Shown here: positions 47,201 through 58,784 of the stretch, in pieces
How positions within the stretch are numbered: the stretch's first letter is position 1
Layout of the letters: each line of letters opens with the position of its first letter
The notes under the pieces: generated by a model
The model's database searches: none
The model's input: only the letters and a program-made list of their open reading frames with translations
Told to the model about the DNA's origin: nothing
Translations under genes and position numbers: made by a program
NCBI GenBank assembly: GCA_050084515.1
Contig: CM114271.1
Span: 54,312,001-54,376,000, forward strand
Origin: Blasia pusilla
Taxonomy: Eukaryota; Marchantiophyta; Marchantiopsida; Blasiales
Reading direction: 5' to 3'
DNA length: 64,000 bases

Positions 47201-50200
47201 GGAGATAGTAGCAAAAAATTGGTGTTTGCAACTTCCACATTTATCCTTAGTGACTAGATTCCATGTGTTTAGATTTCTTCCAATCGGGGGAAGAATTAAA
47301 CACTATGTAGTCACAAAGAAGGTCCAAATTCTGCCCAAAATCAAGTGGTATTTTAAATATTTATCTATTTCACATGTTGTAAGACATGAGTTTTGAAGAG
47401 GACGTGTCTTATATACTCTCCCATCTTCCAATATGTCCAGTACTGCAAGACATGGGATGTGGACATATAAGGAAATGTTCTCCCTTATAAGACAATTCAT
47501 GCATAAGTGCATCCGATTTTTTGGAATCCAAGACATGTCTAAGTCTACTTTTAATGGCATTTTAATACTTAAAACCATGTCACATGTGGTCGTGCTTATA
47601 CATTGCACTCGTGCAAAAGAGTGCCATGTTAGCTAAGATAATAAGTTGGTACACCGAAAATTCAAAGTGGTACTACAACTTATCATCAATCATGTAAAAT
47701 GAGTCCTTAATATGTTTTATTTCACTCGATGACCCTCTCGAAGGCATAAAAGACGTCTTTTAATTAGAGAGAATACTCACCCATAAGGACTTCGTGATCA
47801 CCACCCTAAATAAACCCTGAACGATACAAATTACCCTGAACCTAAATACGTCTCCGGACCCCCTTACAGCACACTGGCCAGATATCCTCGGATGACTGCC
47901 CAATCCAATCCCTGCGCCGCTGCGCGGGCCCACCCCATCGCGTCCGTCCAAAACGCTTACAGTAGGCCCCGCGTGCAACGAACTCGCACCAGAGCGCCTG
48001 AGGCCCGAGCTCGCCCCCCGGGTGGGCCCCGGGGACCCCACCCGGGGCTGAATGACGCGAGGAGCCTTCATTGGCGGACCGCATGAACCAAAAGTCTTCT
48101 CCCACTGAGCACGATAAACTTTACTACTCATCCGTTCTACAGAGAAAAAGAAAATGAAAACATTATACTATCCTTTATAATGACTAGCTTGTGCACGAAT
48201 GACTTTTGGAATAATATTGAAATGGCAAATATATTATGAAAAAAGTTATTTACCAAGTTTGAGACGAAAAAAAGATTGGCGAGCCTCATCATTCGATTTA
48301 TTTATTTATCAAAGTTTTGGATATCAATTTCATCCACTATTTTCAAGTTTTTAAAAGAGACTTCTTTTTAAATGAGGGCTTCACTTATTCGGGATGGGAA
48401 CTACTAAATAAAGTAATATCCCCTTCCTCAAATTATAGTATAGATTTACTTTACTCCCCGGGTTCGTATATTATTTTAATTTTAATGAATAAGCAAAACC
48501 CCTAAGGAGCGTATGTGATTGAGAGAGATAAGCGATTGTTTGTTGCTCTCTTACCCTTGGAATACGACTGGATAATACATTTGTGTTGTGAGCAGGGTCA
48601 GGGCAAATATAGACGGTGGCTGATTTGTTTGTGCCCAATACTTTTGGGTGCATAGGGTCACATAGATCGTCATCGATTTTTCAGCGCCCAAAACTTTTGA
48701 ATGTAGAATTGACGGGACATCTTGGTGCCTTTTTTTAAACGGAGGGTCGAAAGTACTCATGTGAGACCAAAGGTTTTTTCTCCTTACACCATTGGATAAC
48801 CGTTTTGGTCGCAGAAAACGGGTCGTTGCGACCTCCGCGGTTGTCGAGGAATCAGCCCCTAAGAAACTGCCAATAATTAGGGAAGCTTTGGTGATTTGTT
48901 TCCTCTCAAATGTTGGGGATCTAGAACTAAATCCTCCCGTGGTTCCCCTCCAACGAAATATTTACATTCATATAAGTAGGAAAATTCCAAAATAAAGAGA
49001 GCTAGTCAAATTCCCGTTTTATGCCCTAACAGCAAATTAAATTAGGAAATGAATCTCATTGTATACGATTTTCAGACTTTTTTATGTTTATTTATTTCGT
49101 TATTTTCCCCTTCCACGTCTAGTTCAGCCCAGTGACCAAAAGTACGATGTCATCCTCGGATTATAGTATAGGTAGTCTGCACCCAAACGGCACCGATAAG
49201 TGTTCGGATCCCCAAGCTAATCCCCCACGTAATCGAACTCGTCTCAGCCGTTCATTTCCCCCCACCAGTCCACGTGTGTTCTACTGGTGCAGCAGCGAGT
49301 TAAGCAGACATTGTGTTGTCGTGCTTGAAGTGATGCGTATGTTCCACATCCCCTCGCCGTCGTCCGTGTTAAAAATGTCAACTTGTTTCCAGTGGACGTG
49401 ATTCCAAGTCATCCGTCCAAGACCCCGAGGACGGAAAGTCGAGCTCCACGTCGCTTCACTTGCCTGAAAAGCCCGTCTTAAAGCGATGACCTGAATCTGA
49501 TCCGGGCTTCGCTGGACCCAGCGGGTAACCGCAGGTCTTAGTCTGTACCGTGCTGAGGTGACCCAGTGGGTTGGACTTCTTCACCCACGGGGCAGGTAGC
49601 CGAGTCTCAATTTAGCCTTGTGCCAGTATTTATTTGTTTTTTATTTTCTTAGTTTTTTTAAATTACATGAATGAGAAAAGGATAGCCGATTGTGTCCCAT
49701 GTTGAGCACCTAAAGAGGTGTCACTTTTTTTGTTATAACAATCTTAGGGTAGTAAAATACGGACCAGGAGGATGATGTATATTGTTAAAAGAGGATGGGG
49801 TTTGAGATTCCTCCCGGTTGGCACATGTATAATTTTACTTCCTCTGGTGTAATGTTTAATATATGACTTAACAGGTTTAAGAGTAGCACGGGCAGTATAC
49901 TACTATTCTAATAACCTGAAATTTTTCTTATGGTTAGGGACGGTCAAATTTTTCTTGGGAAGTATTCATGTTTCAAACTTGCAAAAAGGTCATGGGAAAA
50001 AATAAGGGAAATCACCATGCAATACCAATTCCCTGCTCATCCTTATATGTGATCTCGCGATGTCTCATGTTTGACCTGTCGCACCCAGCCACTTTTCCAC
50101 ACTCTCCACCACATTTTAGAAGTAATTTCAATTCAATTTATCAACCAAACTCTCCATCCAACCTCCCTTCAACCTTCATGTGCGCTGAACACTTATTGCA

Positions 50201-50213
50201 CGTAGACAATAAA
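44276..50213. other. Long stretch without recognisable gene
   Basis: This is mixed composition with GC-richer patches at about 44380-45300, 46280-46900, 47880-48080 and 49120-49620. The longest open frames (up to 123 codons at 47760-48131, minus, and a group on both strands at 46211-46917) overlap one another in several frames, lack known motifs and look like products of GC-rich DNA. The patch 47990-48060 is very C-rich and self-complementary. Confidence 0.5.
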
Positions 50214-50240
50214 TGTCGCAACCCTCATAACCAAATATGC
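50214..50240 (+). repeat. Start fragment of the 1031-bp LTR family
   Basis: TGTCGCAACCCTCATAACC matches the first 19 bases of the solo LTR at 39973 with one change, and the next few bases are similar. Beyond that I cannot follow the match, and no paired end is seen. Confidence 0.5.
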
Positions 50241-51561
50241 AACGATTCGTAACATAAGAACTCTAGTGGGCTCATACTATGATGGAGTCTCTAGAATGAG
50301 GCATGAGTTGTAAGCAAAGCATGAGCCTTGTTGGACATGTCAAGTGATGATGGTCACATAAGTAGCCACTCTTGGCAAAAATGGACTCACAATGGAGCCA
50401 CGAGGAATCCTCAATCCCTTGTAGTGTAACCTGTGATTGACTTGGGAGTGTAGTAACTCAACTCAATCAGCGAAAGCAATTGTGTTTGATCATTGTGCTA
50501 TAGTCCATAAGATGTGGAGATCCGCTAGTCAATGGCAATTTGATTTTCCCATTTGATGATCAAATCCGGATCTAGCATCTCTTAAACTAGATGATCTTCT
50601 TGAAGCAATTACTGTATTCATATGTAATACACTAGTCTCAAGTGCAACTTTTGGCGCCGATGAATCTACTTCCAGATCATGGCAATTGAAATTGTCCTCT
50701 CAAAAAGACAACGACAAAGGTAGATAGGCCAGAATAACCAATGACTCAAGGATCCAGATAACACCTGCAACTTAATACCGGGCACATTGACCTAGTAGTA
50801 GGAAGTGGGGGCCTAGAGTTAAATTTATTTTTTGTTGTCACTCTCTAGTATGGGTTTCCTACCTTTACTACAGATTATTCTCTTAATTTTTTAGTTCACA
50901 AAGATCTCGGAACTCATGTTCGAAACTTAAGGAGTATCGTATATATGACTACTAACAATCTATCTACAATATTTGTATACAACACCATAGACGACAGTGA
51001 ATGTGAATCGTACCCTTAGCAACGTGAACCATCGCCATGAGAATCATAATACACTTGACGCTCAGATCATTGTGTTAGAGACAATAGAAAAAAGTAGAAT
51101 CATGAGTCACAAGTTTAGTAAAGAAGCGAAAAATAAACCACAAGGATAATACATAATCAAGCACCGCCCAAAAATAGAGAAGAGAAACCGACAAAGGAAA
51201 ATTTAGAAAGCTTTCATAACTTTCCCCCACTCTTCTAATCCTGATACGAAAGCAAGAATATGGATACAAACTTACCTTCTTTGTGATAGGATGATTGGGA
51301 ACTGATTCCAAGAAATCGAAGGATCAACACTTGGTTATCATTAAGTGCAATCACATAGAGGGCTTCCTACTGGTCTACTCACACATTACATGCAGAAAGA
51401 CAAGTAAAAAAAAAATGGCAGAGCTTTGCCCAACACAGTTGATCACCACGGCTCCATGAGAGGAATGAGAGATGGGGGCAGTCCTCCCCGACTACCCCCT
51501 TCCCCTTCCTACCTTCCGAAGGCCCAGATCCAGACCCTAAGATCAATGACTCTCCTACCAT
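50241..51561. other. No gene recognised
   Basis: No convincing open frame or structure was seen. Confidence 0.5.
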
Positions 51562-51893
51562 GTAAGACGAATGCAATCTTTATTGAAGATTGAGTTACAG
51601 TCAAGCTCATGAGAGACCTGAACTGCTACATTTGGTACTCACATGAAGTAGGGAAGCTTAATCTTGGTTAGTCAGTTAAGCACGATTATCGTAATTAGGG
51701 TTAGTTAATCACAGTTACTCTAACTCGAGACTATGGTTAAGGTTTAGGGTTATGGTTGCTTGTACATACCCTATATAATTGAGAAGGGGACCACCCTCCA
51801 CTCATTCTATCATTACAAATTTCATTCTCCATGGTAATGTGTGAGTGTGAGAGTAGTTTGTCACCGGTTATGCTTCTTCAGCAGTTTTCCACA
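51562..51893 (+). repeat. 5' LTR of the copia element, left edge uncertain
   Basis: The right end is firm: it ends CAGTTTTCCACA, directly before the primer-binding site. A TATA box, CCTATATAAT, lies at about 51768-51777, about 115 bp upstream of the LTR end. The left edge is a guess at a TG dinucleotide (TGTAAGACG), because the 3' LTR that would prove it is outside the window. Confidence 0.6.
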
Positions 51894-51906
51894 TGATATC
51901 AGAGCG
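51894..51906 (+). promoter_or_regulatory. Copia primer-binding site
   Basis: TGATATCAGAGCG follows the LTR end directly. It matches the complement of the 3' end of initiator tRNA-Met (usual site TGGTATCAGAGC) with one change. This is the usual site in plant Ty1/copia elements. Confidence 0.85.
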
Positions 51907-52456
51907 ATAGGAGAACATCACTTGAAATTCTTGGTGTTTGAGGAGAGAAGAGATGCAAGAGAAGGCACAATTTTAGTTTGGGAGAAGGAAATTTTGTTCA
52001 GAGCTGAGTGGGTGCAGATTTCAAGAGGAGATTTAACGGTGATAAAACTTTGGAGGCATTTTTTAGGGCTTTCCCGGTTGATTTAGCCATCTGCGTCCGC
52101 AGCGGCTAAAACAATTCCAAAGGCTAGAACGAAGGCTTTGGCGTCATTCTAGCTGAATGACATCAAAAGCTTGTTCTAGCTATATTTTAGAGCTCGTCGA
52201 GAGCTTTCCAACGCACCCAAAATCGCTCAATTTTAATATTCTAAGCTCTTGCAGTAGCAATTTCAGTGTAGGAAAGTATAATTAGTGAAGAAAAGTTGTA
52301 CTGTTTGCTCTCTAGAGGCCAATTTCGACTAGTTTTTTCATACAGTTGATCAATTTTGGAAAATTTCACATCAATTTCAGCGCAATAGTGGTCTATGCTT
52401 CAATTGTAGCAATAGAGAGTCTGAAATTATAATTTTTGTGAGTGCAATCGTTCGTC

Positions 52457-54155
52457 ATGGAGTATTCCTCAACAACAATCACATGTGAGAAGCTAGATAA
52501 TTAGAATTATAATGTCTGGAAGTTTTGCATGAAACAATTTCTCATGGGCCAAGAACTATGGGAGCTTGTCACAAGTGATAAGGCCAATCTAGAAGGTGAC
52601 TTAACAAACTTGAATGCTTGCCCCTGGAACAAACGCGCAAGGCAAGTAATCCACTATATTTCAATAACGATCAGTTCGCCAATGAAAGGTCACATTCAAG
52701 ATGTTGATATTCCGAAGAAGGCCTCGGATACATTGGAAAAGTTGTTCCAGACAACTACAAAGGCCAGAAAGCTTCAATTGAAACAGAAATTGAACGGAGT
52801 GAGGAAAGGATCGTAGAGCATCAATGATTATATTTTGAGTATCAGACATATTGTTGATCAGTTGAATAGTATTAGAGTGACAGTAGAAGATGATGATCTG
52901 ATTTTGTTCACTCTTCAAGGCCTTCCAAAGGATTATAAGTCCTTTGTGACCTCTATCTCTATGAGAGAGAAGTATCCAACCTTTCAAGAGTTAGTCTCAC
53001 TGTTAATCAGTGAAGAGATATGCTTAGTAGGCAGTGGTAGCTCGTCTAGTCTACAAGAGAGTGCGGTATTTGCAGGTTATGGATCAAATAGAGGTAGGGG
53101 TCATGGCAAAAGCTTCCATGGTCATGGTAGATATCAAGCATATGGAGGAAGAGACACTCAATATAACGTCACTCAATCAACTACTAACCTGTCGTGCGCC
53201 TACTCTCCTTAAACGTCAATCTTAGTCTTGCGAAAGCGTACGTTTAGTAGGACACGCTCTCATAGCCAACCTGCACCCAAACGCACTCACATTAGTCTGG
53301 ATTTGGGTCAAGCGGCCTTCCAACCCACCGAGTCCTCACTCGACATCTCATCAAGCTCAACCTTCCCTCATTCCTAGGTTCCCAACACGGTAACTCCTTC
53401 AAGACTTGGAACAGACTTTCTAGTTAGTCCAGGGACTTAAAACGACACTTGCGCGCCTAGCATTCCCAACTGTTCAACGAACCTCGAGCAAGTTCTTAAC
53501 TAGGACCCAAGTAATTGAGTCGCGGGTTGGAATCTAAGAGGGATCTCTAAAATTCACCTCCACAGACTTAATTTAGGTGCATCTAAACGATTCAAAAACG
53601 ACTTGAATCGTTTCTCAGCCATTACTTGTGCACTTTTGGAGATCTTTAGTGCATCTAAACCCGCTTTCCATATGCTTTCCAATGCATCCCTATTCGTCCC
53701 AAACGCATCTTGGCACTAAAATTTATGGCCATAAATACAGTCGGAAACTCTCAAACGCTAGTGGCCTCCCATAACCGGATTCTTTCCTTTGGCAACCCAC
53801 TTCCTAGACTTTTCTCCTCTGAAGTCTTCATCCGCGTTTGGTCCAGGTTTCTTAGTCGCAACCACAACATATGAAATGCGAAGCCTCACTTCCGTCTCGT
53901 CTCTTGTATCTTCTTCGAGACCACTCCAACGCGCAAACCATCTTAGCGTGAGCCCGCTAATATTCCGATGTTTTGCTTTCTCACTCGTTTGGTCATGAGG
54001 GTCGTGACTAACTAGTACCAGACACAATCACAAGATGGTGATGGTGGAAACCGTTGGGGTCGAGGTCAGCAGCAAAGGATCCCTGGATCTTGCAATTACT
54101 GTGGGAGAAAGGATCACTATGCAAAGTTTTGCTTCAAGAAGAAGGCACATATGAG
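52457..54155 (+). pseudogene. Copia gag with zinc knuckle, interrupted by a solo LTR
   Basis: Gag starts at the ATG at 52457. The typical start has KLDN, a stop (TAG, 52502-52504), then YNVWKFCMKQFL. It continues in the same frame (FLMGQELWELV, then IRHIVDQLNSI, LQGLPKDYKSF) with a second TAG at 52814-52816. At 53189/53190 it is interrupted by an LTR. After 54008 the same frame resumes with a Gly/Gln-rich stretch and the knuckle CNYCGRKDHYAKFC (Cx2Cx4Hx4C, about 54090-54131). All stops are single-base changes. Frame continuity across the insertion shows that the LTR came in after the coding sequence was formed. Confidence 0.88.
53190..54008 (-). mobile_element. Solo LTR in copia gag, same family as 39973-41003
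   Basis: On the minus strand it starts TCACGACCCTCATGACC and ends GTAGGCGCACGACA. Start and end match those of the LTR at 39973-41003, and an internal word (GCAAAACATC) is shared. The repeat ACTAAC flanks it (53183-53188 and 54007-54012), allowing for one or two eroded terminal bases. The copia frame is restored when the insert is ignored. Confidence 0.82.
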
Positions 54156-55391
54156 AACATGAGCCTTACAGCAACAAAACTATGTGGAGCAACAACACCA
54201 AGAGCAGTACCAAGAACAAAAACATTCACAAATGGAACATCTCTTGGTCATGACTCATCATATAGGAGCAATGGTCTAGAAAGACTCGATAGTAGATTGG
54301 TACATTGACTCTGGTCCATCAAATCACATGACCTTATAAGCTAAATGGTTCAGTAGTTTAGAGCCGATGAAAATTTATGCAATTGTGCTCACAGAAGATG
54401 ACACTCAACATCATATCACGCATACCGGTAAAGTTCCAATAGCATCAGATGGTCTTTGTGCTCTTGGAAATATTCTCTAGGTTCCTACCATTGCAAGAAA
54501 CTTGATCTTTGTAGGACAGAAAGTAGAACATGGTTATCAAGTGAAGTTTAACGCAGATGGTTGTTTCATTGAAACAATGGATGATCAGACTACAATAACC
54601 AAAGGAACTATATCTGGAAGAATGTTCAAATTAGATGTTTCTATGCCAGAGATTCAAACAACAATGTATGGTCAAATCGGCCAACAAGTCACATATCTAA
54701 ATGTGTGGCATAAAAGAATTGGACATATGAATCTTCAAAGATTAAAGAGTCTTTCATCATCTAATATAGTAATAGGACTCCCTAAATTAGTGAGTCTTGC
54801 TACGTTAGAGGTATGTCATGGTTGCCAATTTGGAAAACAAGCTAGATTTCTTTTTCCAAAGCAAGGTAGAAGAGCATCTAGGATATTGGAGTTGATCCAC
54901 ACTTATGTGTGGACAACATCACAACATAGCCTTAGTGGTTGCCAATACTTTATTTAATTTATCAATGATTTCTCTATATATATATGGGTATACTTTCTGA
55001 AAGCCAAGATAGAGATATTCTCATTGTTCCAAATATTCAAAGTTCTAGTAGAGAAGCAGATCGGAGAACACATTTTGAAATTGTGTTGTGATGGAGGAGG
55101 AGAGTATCTTTCAACAGAGTTTGATGACTATTTATGTTAGAATGATATCCAATGTCAAGTGACTTGCCGTTACACTCCACACCAAAATGGAGTGGCTAAG
55201 AAGAAGAACCGACATATCGTTAAAGCGGCACGAGCTATGCTGAATGAGAAGAACATGCTTAAGGTGTATTGGGCAGAGGCTGTAGCATGCGCAGTCTTCT
55301 TAATCAACCGAACGTCAATAGCATGAGTTCATGATAAAACTCCATTCGAAGTCTTCATAGGAATTAAACTTGATTTTTCCTTCTTGAAAGT
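54156..55391 (+). pseudogene. Copia protease and integrase, degenerate
   Basis: The protease active site is WYIDSGPSNHMT (about 54297-54332), with Pro in place of the usual Ala. The fragment at 54502-54957 has the GAG-pre-integrase and zinc-binding part, WHKRIGHMNLQRL then VCHGCQFGKQ. The first catalytic Asp is lost (HTYVWTT in place of the usual HTD). The second is in CCDGGGEY (about 55088-55111). In the third position the copia motif PHQNGVAKKKNRHI has Lys where the catalytic Glu is expected. Stops and frameshifts break the region. The sequence ends at LDFSFLKV where an LTR is inserted. Confidence 0.87.
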
Positions 55392-56010
55392 TGTCACATC
55401 TGAGTAGCCGATAGGTCGAGATCTATCATGGATAGGGCGCAAGAGCCAGCGGACTATCTTGAGTGTAACTTTGTCCCACGGTATCGGATAAGGTTGAGGA
55501 TAGGTCCATTGTGTCAGGAACGTCATTTCTGACAACTTTCATGTTTAGGTCTTTTACAGCCGGGTGACTTGTTGACCATGTCACCCGCCCTTGGTAACCT
55601 GTGCGCGCACGTTACCAAGGGAAGGGCTATTTTTAGGGGAAGAGCCTTTTGGCTCTTCCCAACCCTATATAAGAGAGGAAGATGGCTTTCCTAAGCCATC
55701 TTTCTGATGTTGGGTCGTTGGAGCACCTCCCTTGTATGTGTGTGAGCTTAGACTAGGGTGCTAGCGTCCGGATTCCTTGATAGCATAGGGTGGACGAGGC
55801 TCGATATGCCAATGTAGATTGAGGAGTGGAGTTTTAGGCCGGGTGTGCCTTTTTTACTACTCTTTATGTTTGGTTGTGTGATCTCTATGTATATGTATGA
55901 GTTGATTTTTGTACATGTGTGGATCGACCCGTGTGTGGGGAAGATCGGTGTTGTGTGGTGTAGATGTGACCAGCGATGTATGTTGTGTACCGATATGTAT
56001 GCGCACGACA
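55392..56010 (+). mobile_element. Solo LTR of 619 bp inside copia integrase
   Basis: It starts TGTCACATCTGAGTAGCC and ends TATGCGCACGACA. The target duplication is AAGT (55388-55391 and 56011-56014), or AAAGT if the final A is shared. A TATA-like CCTATATAAGAG is near 55663-55674, in plus orientation. Removing the insert joins LDFSFLKV to FGCICYAHVPSE, a normal copia integrase/RT junction. The same LTR is present, split, at 34447-42703. Confidence 0.93.
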
Positions 56011-56744
56011 AAGTATTTGGCTGTATTTGTTATGCTCATGTTCCTTCTGAGAGACGTCAAAAATTAGACCCCAAGTCTGAAAGATGTATCTTCATTGGCT
56101 ATGTTGATGGAACTAAAGGGTATAAATGCTACATTCCATCCTCTAGGCAGCTTATTATTAGTCGCAATGTTGTCTTTGATGAGCTAAAGTCATGGTATGC
56201 TCCATCTGAGCCTATTTCACCTCTAAACTCGTCTGTTGAGGGGGAGAATATGACTGTAAACCAACAGACAATATCTTCAACTTCCCCAACTACTAGTGCA
56301 AGATTAGGAGAGGTCCTAGATTCATCAGTTAAATATATGAGTCCATGGATGGGAAGAGTACGTATTCAGTCTATTGACACTAGTCAGAGCTCGAGTCAGG
56401 TGTCAAAGGCATCTATCTGTGAACAACAACTTTGTAGATCATGTAGAGTTACACATCCAGTTCATAAATTCATAAATGAAGGTTTCCTTGCGATACATCA
56501 TGCATATATGATGACTACCCTTCAAGAACAAGAGCCGAGTTGTTTTGAAGAAGCTGTAAGTAAAGTCGAATGGATTGAAGCTATGGAGGAAGAACTTTCT
56601 GCATTAAGACATCAACAAACATGGGAGCTGGTTGATATACCTTCCGATAAGGAAGCTATTGGTTGCAAATGGGTTTACAAAATCAAGCGCAATCAAGATG
56701 GTATAATTAACAGAAATAAAGCGAGATTGGTGGCTAAGGGATAT
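56011..56744 (+). pseudogene. Copia integrase tail and start of reverse transcriptase, cut by gypsy copy D
   Basis: The open frame starts inside the LTR, and the real coding resumes at VFGCICYAHVPSE. It continues through the domain junction CIFIGYVDGTKGYKCYIP and RNVVFDE, a Ser-rich spacer, then the RT start WIEAMEEELSAL, TWELVDIP, CKWVYKIKR and KARLVAKGY. At 56744/56745 the minus-strand gypsy copy D begins. The rest of RT and RNase H must lie right of the window, beyond copy D. Confidence 0.9.
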
Positions 56745-57219
56745 TGTCGTGCGAATCCACATCGTCATACAACATACATCGTTGATATACCATACTCACG
56801 TACATACATAACATAGACGAGAGCATCCACAAACATAAGTGTACCATAATTGAAATCAGTGAAAAACCTACTATCACAAAACACGTATAGAATCACATAC
56901 AATCGAGCCAAACCCACTCAACGATGGGAGAATCCAAGTCAAAGCTTGCGGGAATCACCATAGCCAAGAGCTCTACTTACTACCAAGGCTAACTCCCCAA
57001 CGCAACAGGCTCAATTCAAAGAACTAACTGTTCTTTGAGTGCACTCCACACTATATCCTCCAACCTAAGAGCGGGCCCTCCTGGAAAAGTCACCCTCAAT
57101 GGAGTAACCCCCAACCCTATGTATGAAACCGCATCTCTACCTAGACACTACGGCCCTACATAAGGTACGACCTCTACTAGCACACTATACTCTACGACAT
57201 AATCTGTATGGTCATGACA
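56745..57219 (-). repeat. 3' LTR of gypsy copy D
   Basis: On the minus strand it starts TGTCATGACC (57219) and ends GATTCGCACGACA (56745), directly at the broken copia frame. Its middle is related to the LTR-like blocks of A to C, sharing GAGTGGGTTTGG and GCTATGGT. Its last 109 bases (56745-56853) are a diverged repeat of 57222-57330. The target duplication cannot be checked, because the 5' end is outside the window. Confidence 0.82.
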
Positions 57220-57504
57220 ACTGTCGTGCGAATCCACATCGTCATACAACATACATCGTTGACATACCATACTCACCTACATACATAACATAGACGAGAT
57301 CATCCACAAACACAAGTGTACCACAATTCACCCCCCTAACTGGCGGTTAGGTCCCTCTAACTCCCACGTAGCCCTATACATCTACTACATGCTATACCTA
57401 CACCGTCGTGGATGAACGAATCAGAAGGCCGGGTTCTAGGTTGCTCCATCGTTAGTCGCACATCTGTAATCCATATCATGCAAAGATCAAGTCATCTAAC
57501 CCTC
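57220..57504 (-). other. 3' untranslated region of gypsy copy D
   Basis: On the minus strand the G-run TTAGGGGGG (57331-57339) is followed directly by TGAATTGTGG and a 109-base segment (57222-57330) ending CGCACGACA. Then come two bases (57220-57221) and the LTR start TGTCATGACC. The 109-base segment begins TG and ends CA and repeats the last part of the LTR. Confidence 0.6.
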
Positions 57505-58784
57505 CTAAGTACATTGAAGACAAACCCACCTTTCAATAGGAACAACATCCATACGTGGAGTCAAACACATCATGTGTCAACCCCTAGAACACCGATCACA
57601 CACCAACATATGGGCTGCATTACCAGCAGACCCACACAACATACACCTCAAGCTAGCACGTATCATGGCTAAGCTTGGGTCAACAGTACCATCCACATTT
57701 GGAAGATGACATGGCACACAATTACGCACAGGGTCCTTCCAAACAACTCCATCACGACCCTCCAACATGAGAACTCCAGAAGCTAACACCTCACGCACTC
57801 ATAAAATAGTGCGGCCTGCTGTCATATCCAACGTTGTTGGTGCAATTTACTACAAATAGACATAGTCCCCCACATGGAACCTATGAATCGATGGTCGATA
57901 ACCTCCACCCTGAATGGTTGCATACCGCAACGTATCCCTGTGTTGAGCAATGGCAAGATTCTCAAAGGCTGTTGGCATAACTCTCCGAAAGAGCTCTGCC
58001 CGTTGAGAACACACTCTCATCCACATCTCTGGGTCGTCAAGGTTCACCACCTTACTAGACTCTGACAATTTTTCTTTGGCAAGTCCGGATCTCGGCCGTA
58101 TAATGTAAAAATAAGGTGAGAAGGAAGCCAAGGATGCTTGGCGACTGAACCTATACCCCATGGCTAACCATGGCAACTGAATATCCCAGTCTCCAAGATG
58201 CCCCTTCTGTAGGCCATACTTGTGCAATGCTCTCTTCACCGTCTTAACCACACGTTCAGACAAACCATCCGCCTCTGGATGATCTCGAGACGTGGTCCGA
58301 TGATCAATCAACGCCTTGTCACATAGGACCTGAAACTCACCCTGAAACTCTGTACCCTAGTCGGTCAGCACTTCAGTTGGTGCACCAAAATGACTAAGCA
58401 CTCTATCAAGAAACGCATACAACGTTCCCTCACTTGCCTTGTCAGGTAATGCCACCAACTCAATCCACTTGGAGAAGTGCTCCACCATCACCAACACATA
58501 TCGACGATGTCGTACAGTCAACGGTAACGGTCCCGCAAAGTCCACACTCCAACGGTAACCCAACCCCATAATAGGCAAGGGGTATAACTATGGTGTAGGG
58601 GCATTGAATGATGCCCTCACCCGATCACAAACCATACAATGTGACACCAACTGCTGCACCTGAGTATGCATGCCACGCCACCAATACTAACCAAGGAGTA
58701 AGCTATACGTACGCTTTATCCTAGAATGTCCCAACTCCTCATGGGCATGTCGCACAATGCGCTCTCTCTGAGCCAAATGCGACA
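57505..58784 (-). pseudogene. Gypsy copy D integrase with complete C4HC3 PHD finger
   Basis: The zinc start near 58620-58760 has HEELGH and CMVCDRV. The core (58357-58578) has the first Asp in SVDFAG and the second in VLTD, followed by a stop where a Gln codon is expected. The fragment at 57850-58311 has the Glu in DHPEADG and runs to GDYVYL. The fragment at 57577-57798 has the tail (MREVLASG, VWKDPVRNC) and the PHD start. The PHD ligands are all present: CMLC, eleven residues, CDRC, four residues, His, two residues, Cys, fourteen residues, CLQC, with the usual Trp two residues before the seventh Cys. One Trp between the fourth Cys and the His is a TGA. The natural stop is at 57505-57507. Confidence 0.9.

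Noticed and set aside
47760-48131. 123-codon Gly/Arg/Ser-rich frame
   Set aside because: Its composition follows from the C-rich, self-complementary patch at 47990-48060. No motif was seen.
48792-48995. 67-codon frame with a basic N-terminus
   Set aside because: It has no recognised family and no supporting context.
50990-50996. End of an LTR starting at 50214 (weak ACGACA)
   Set aside because: The similarity is too short and no target duplication is seen.
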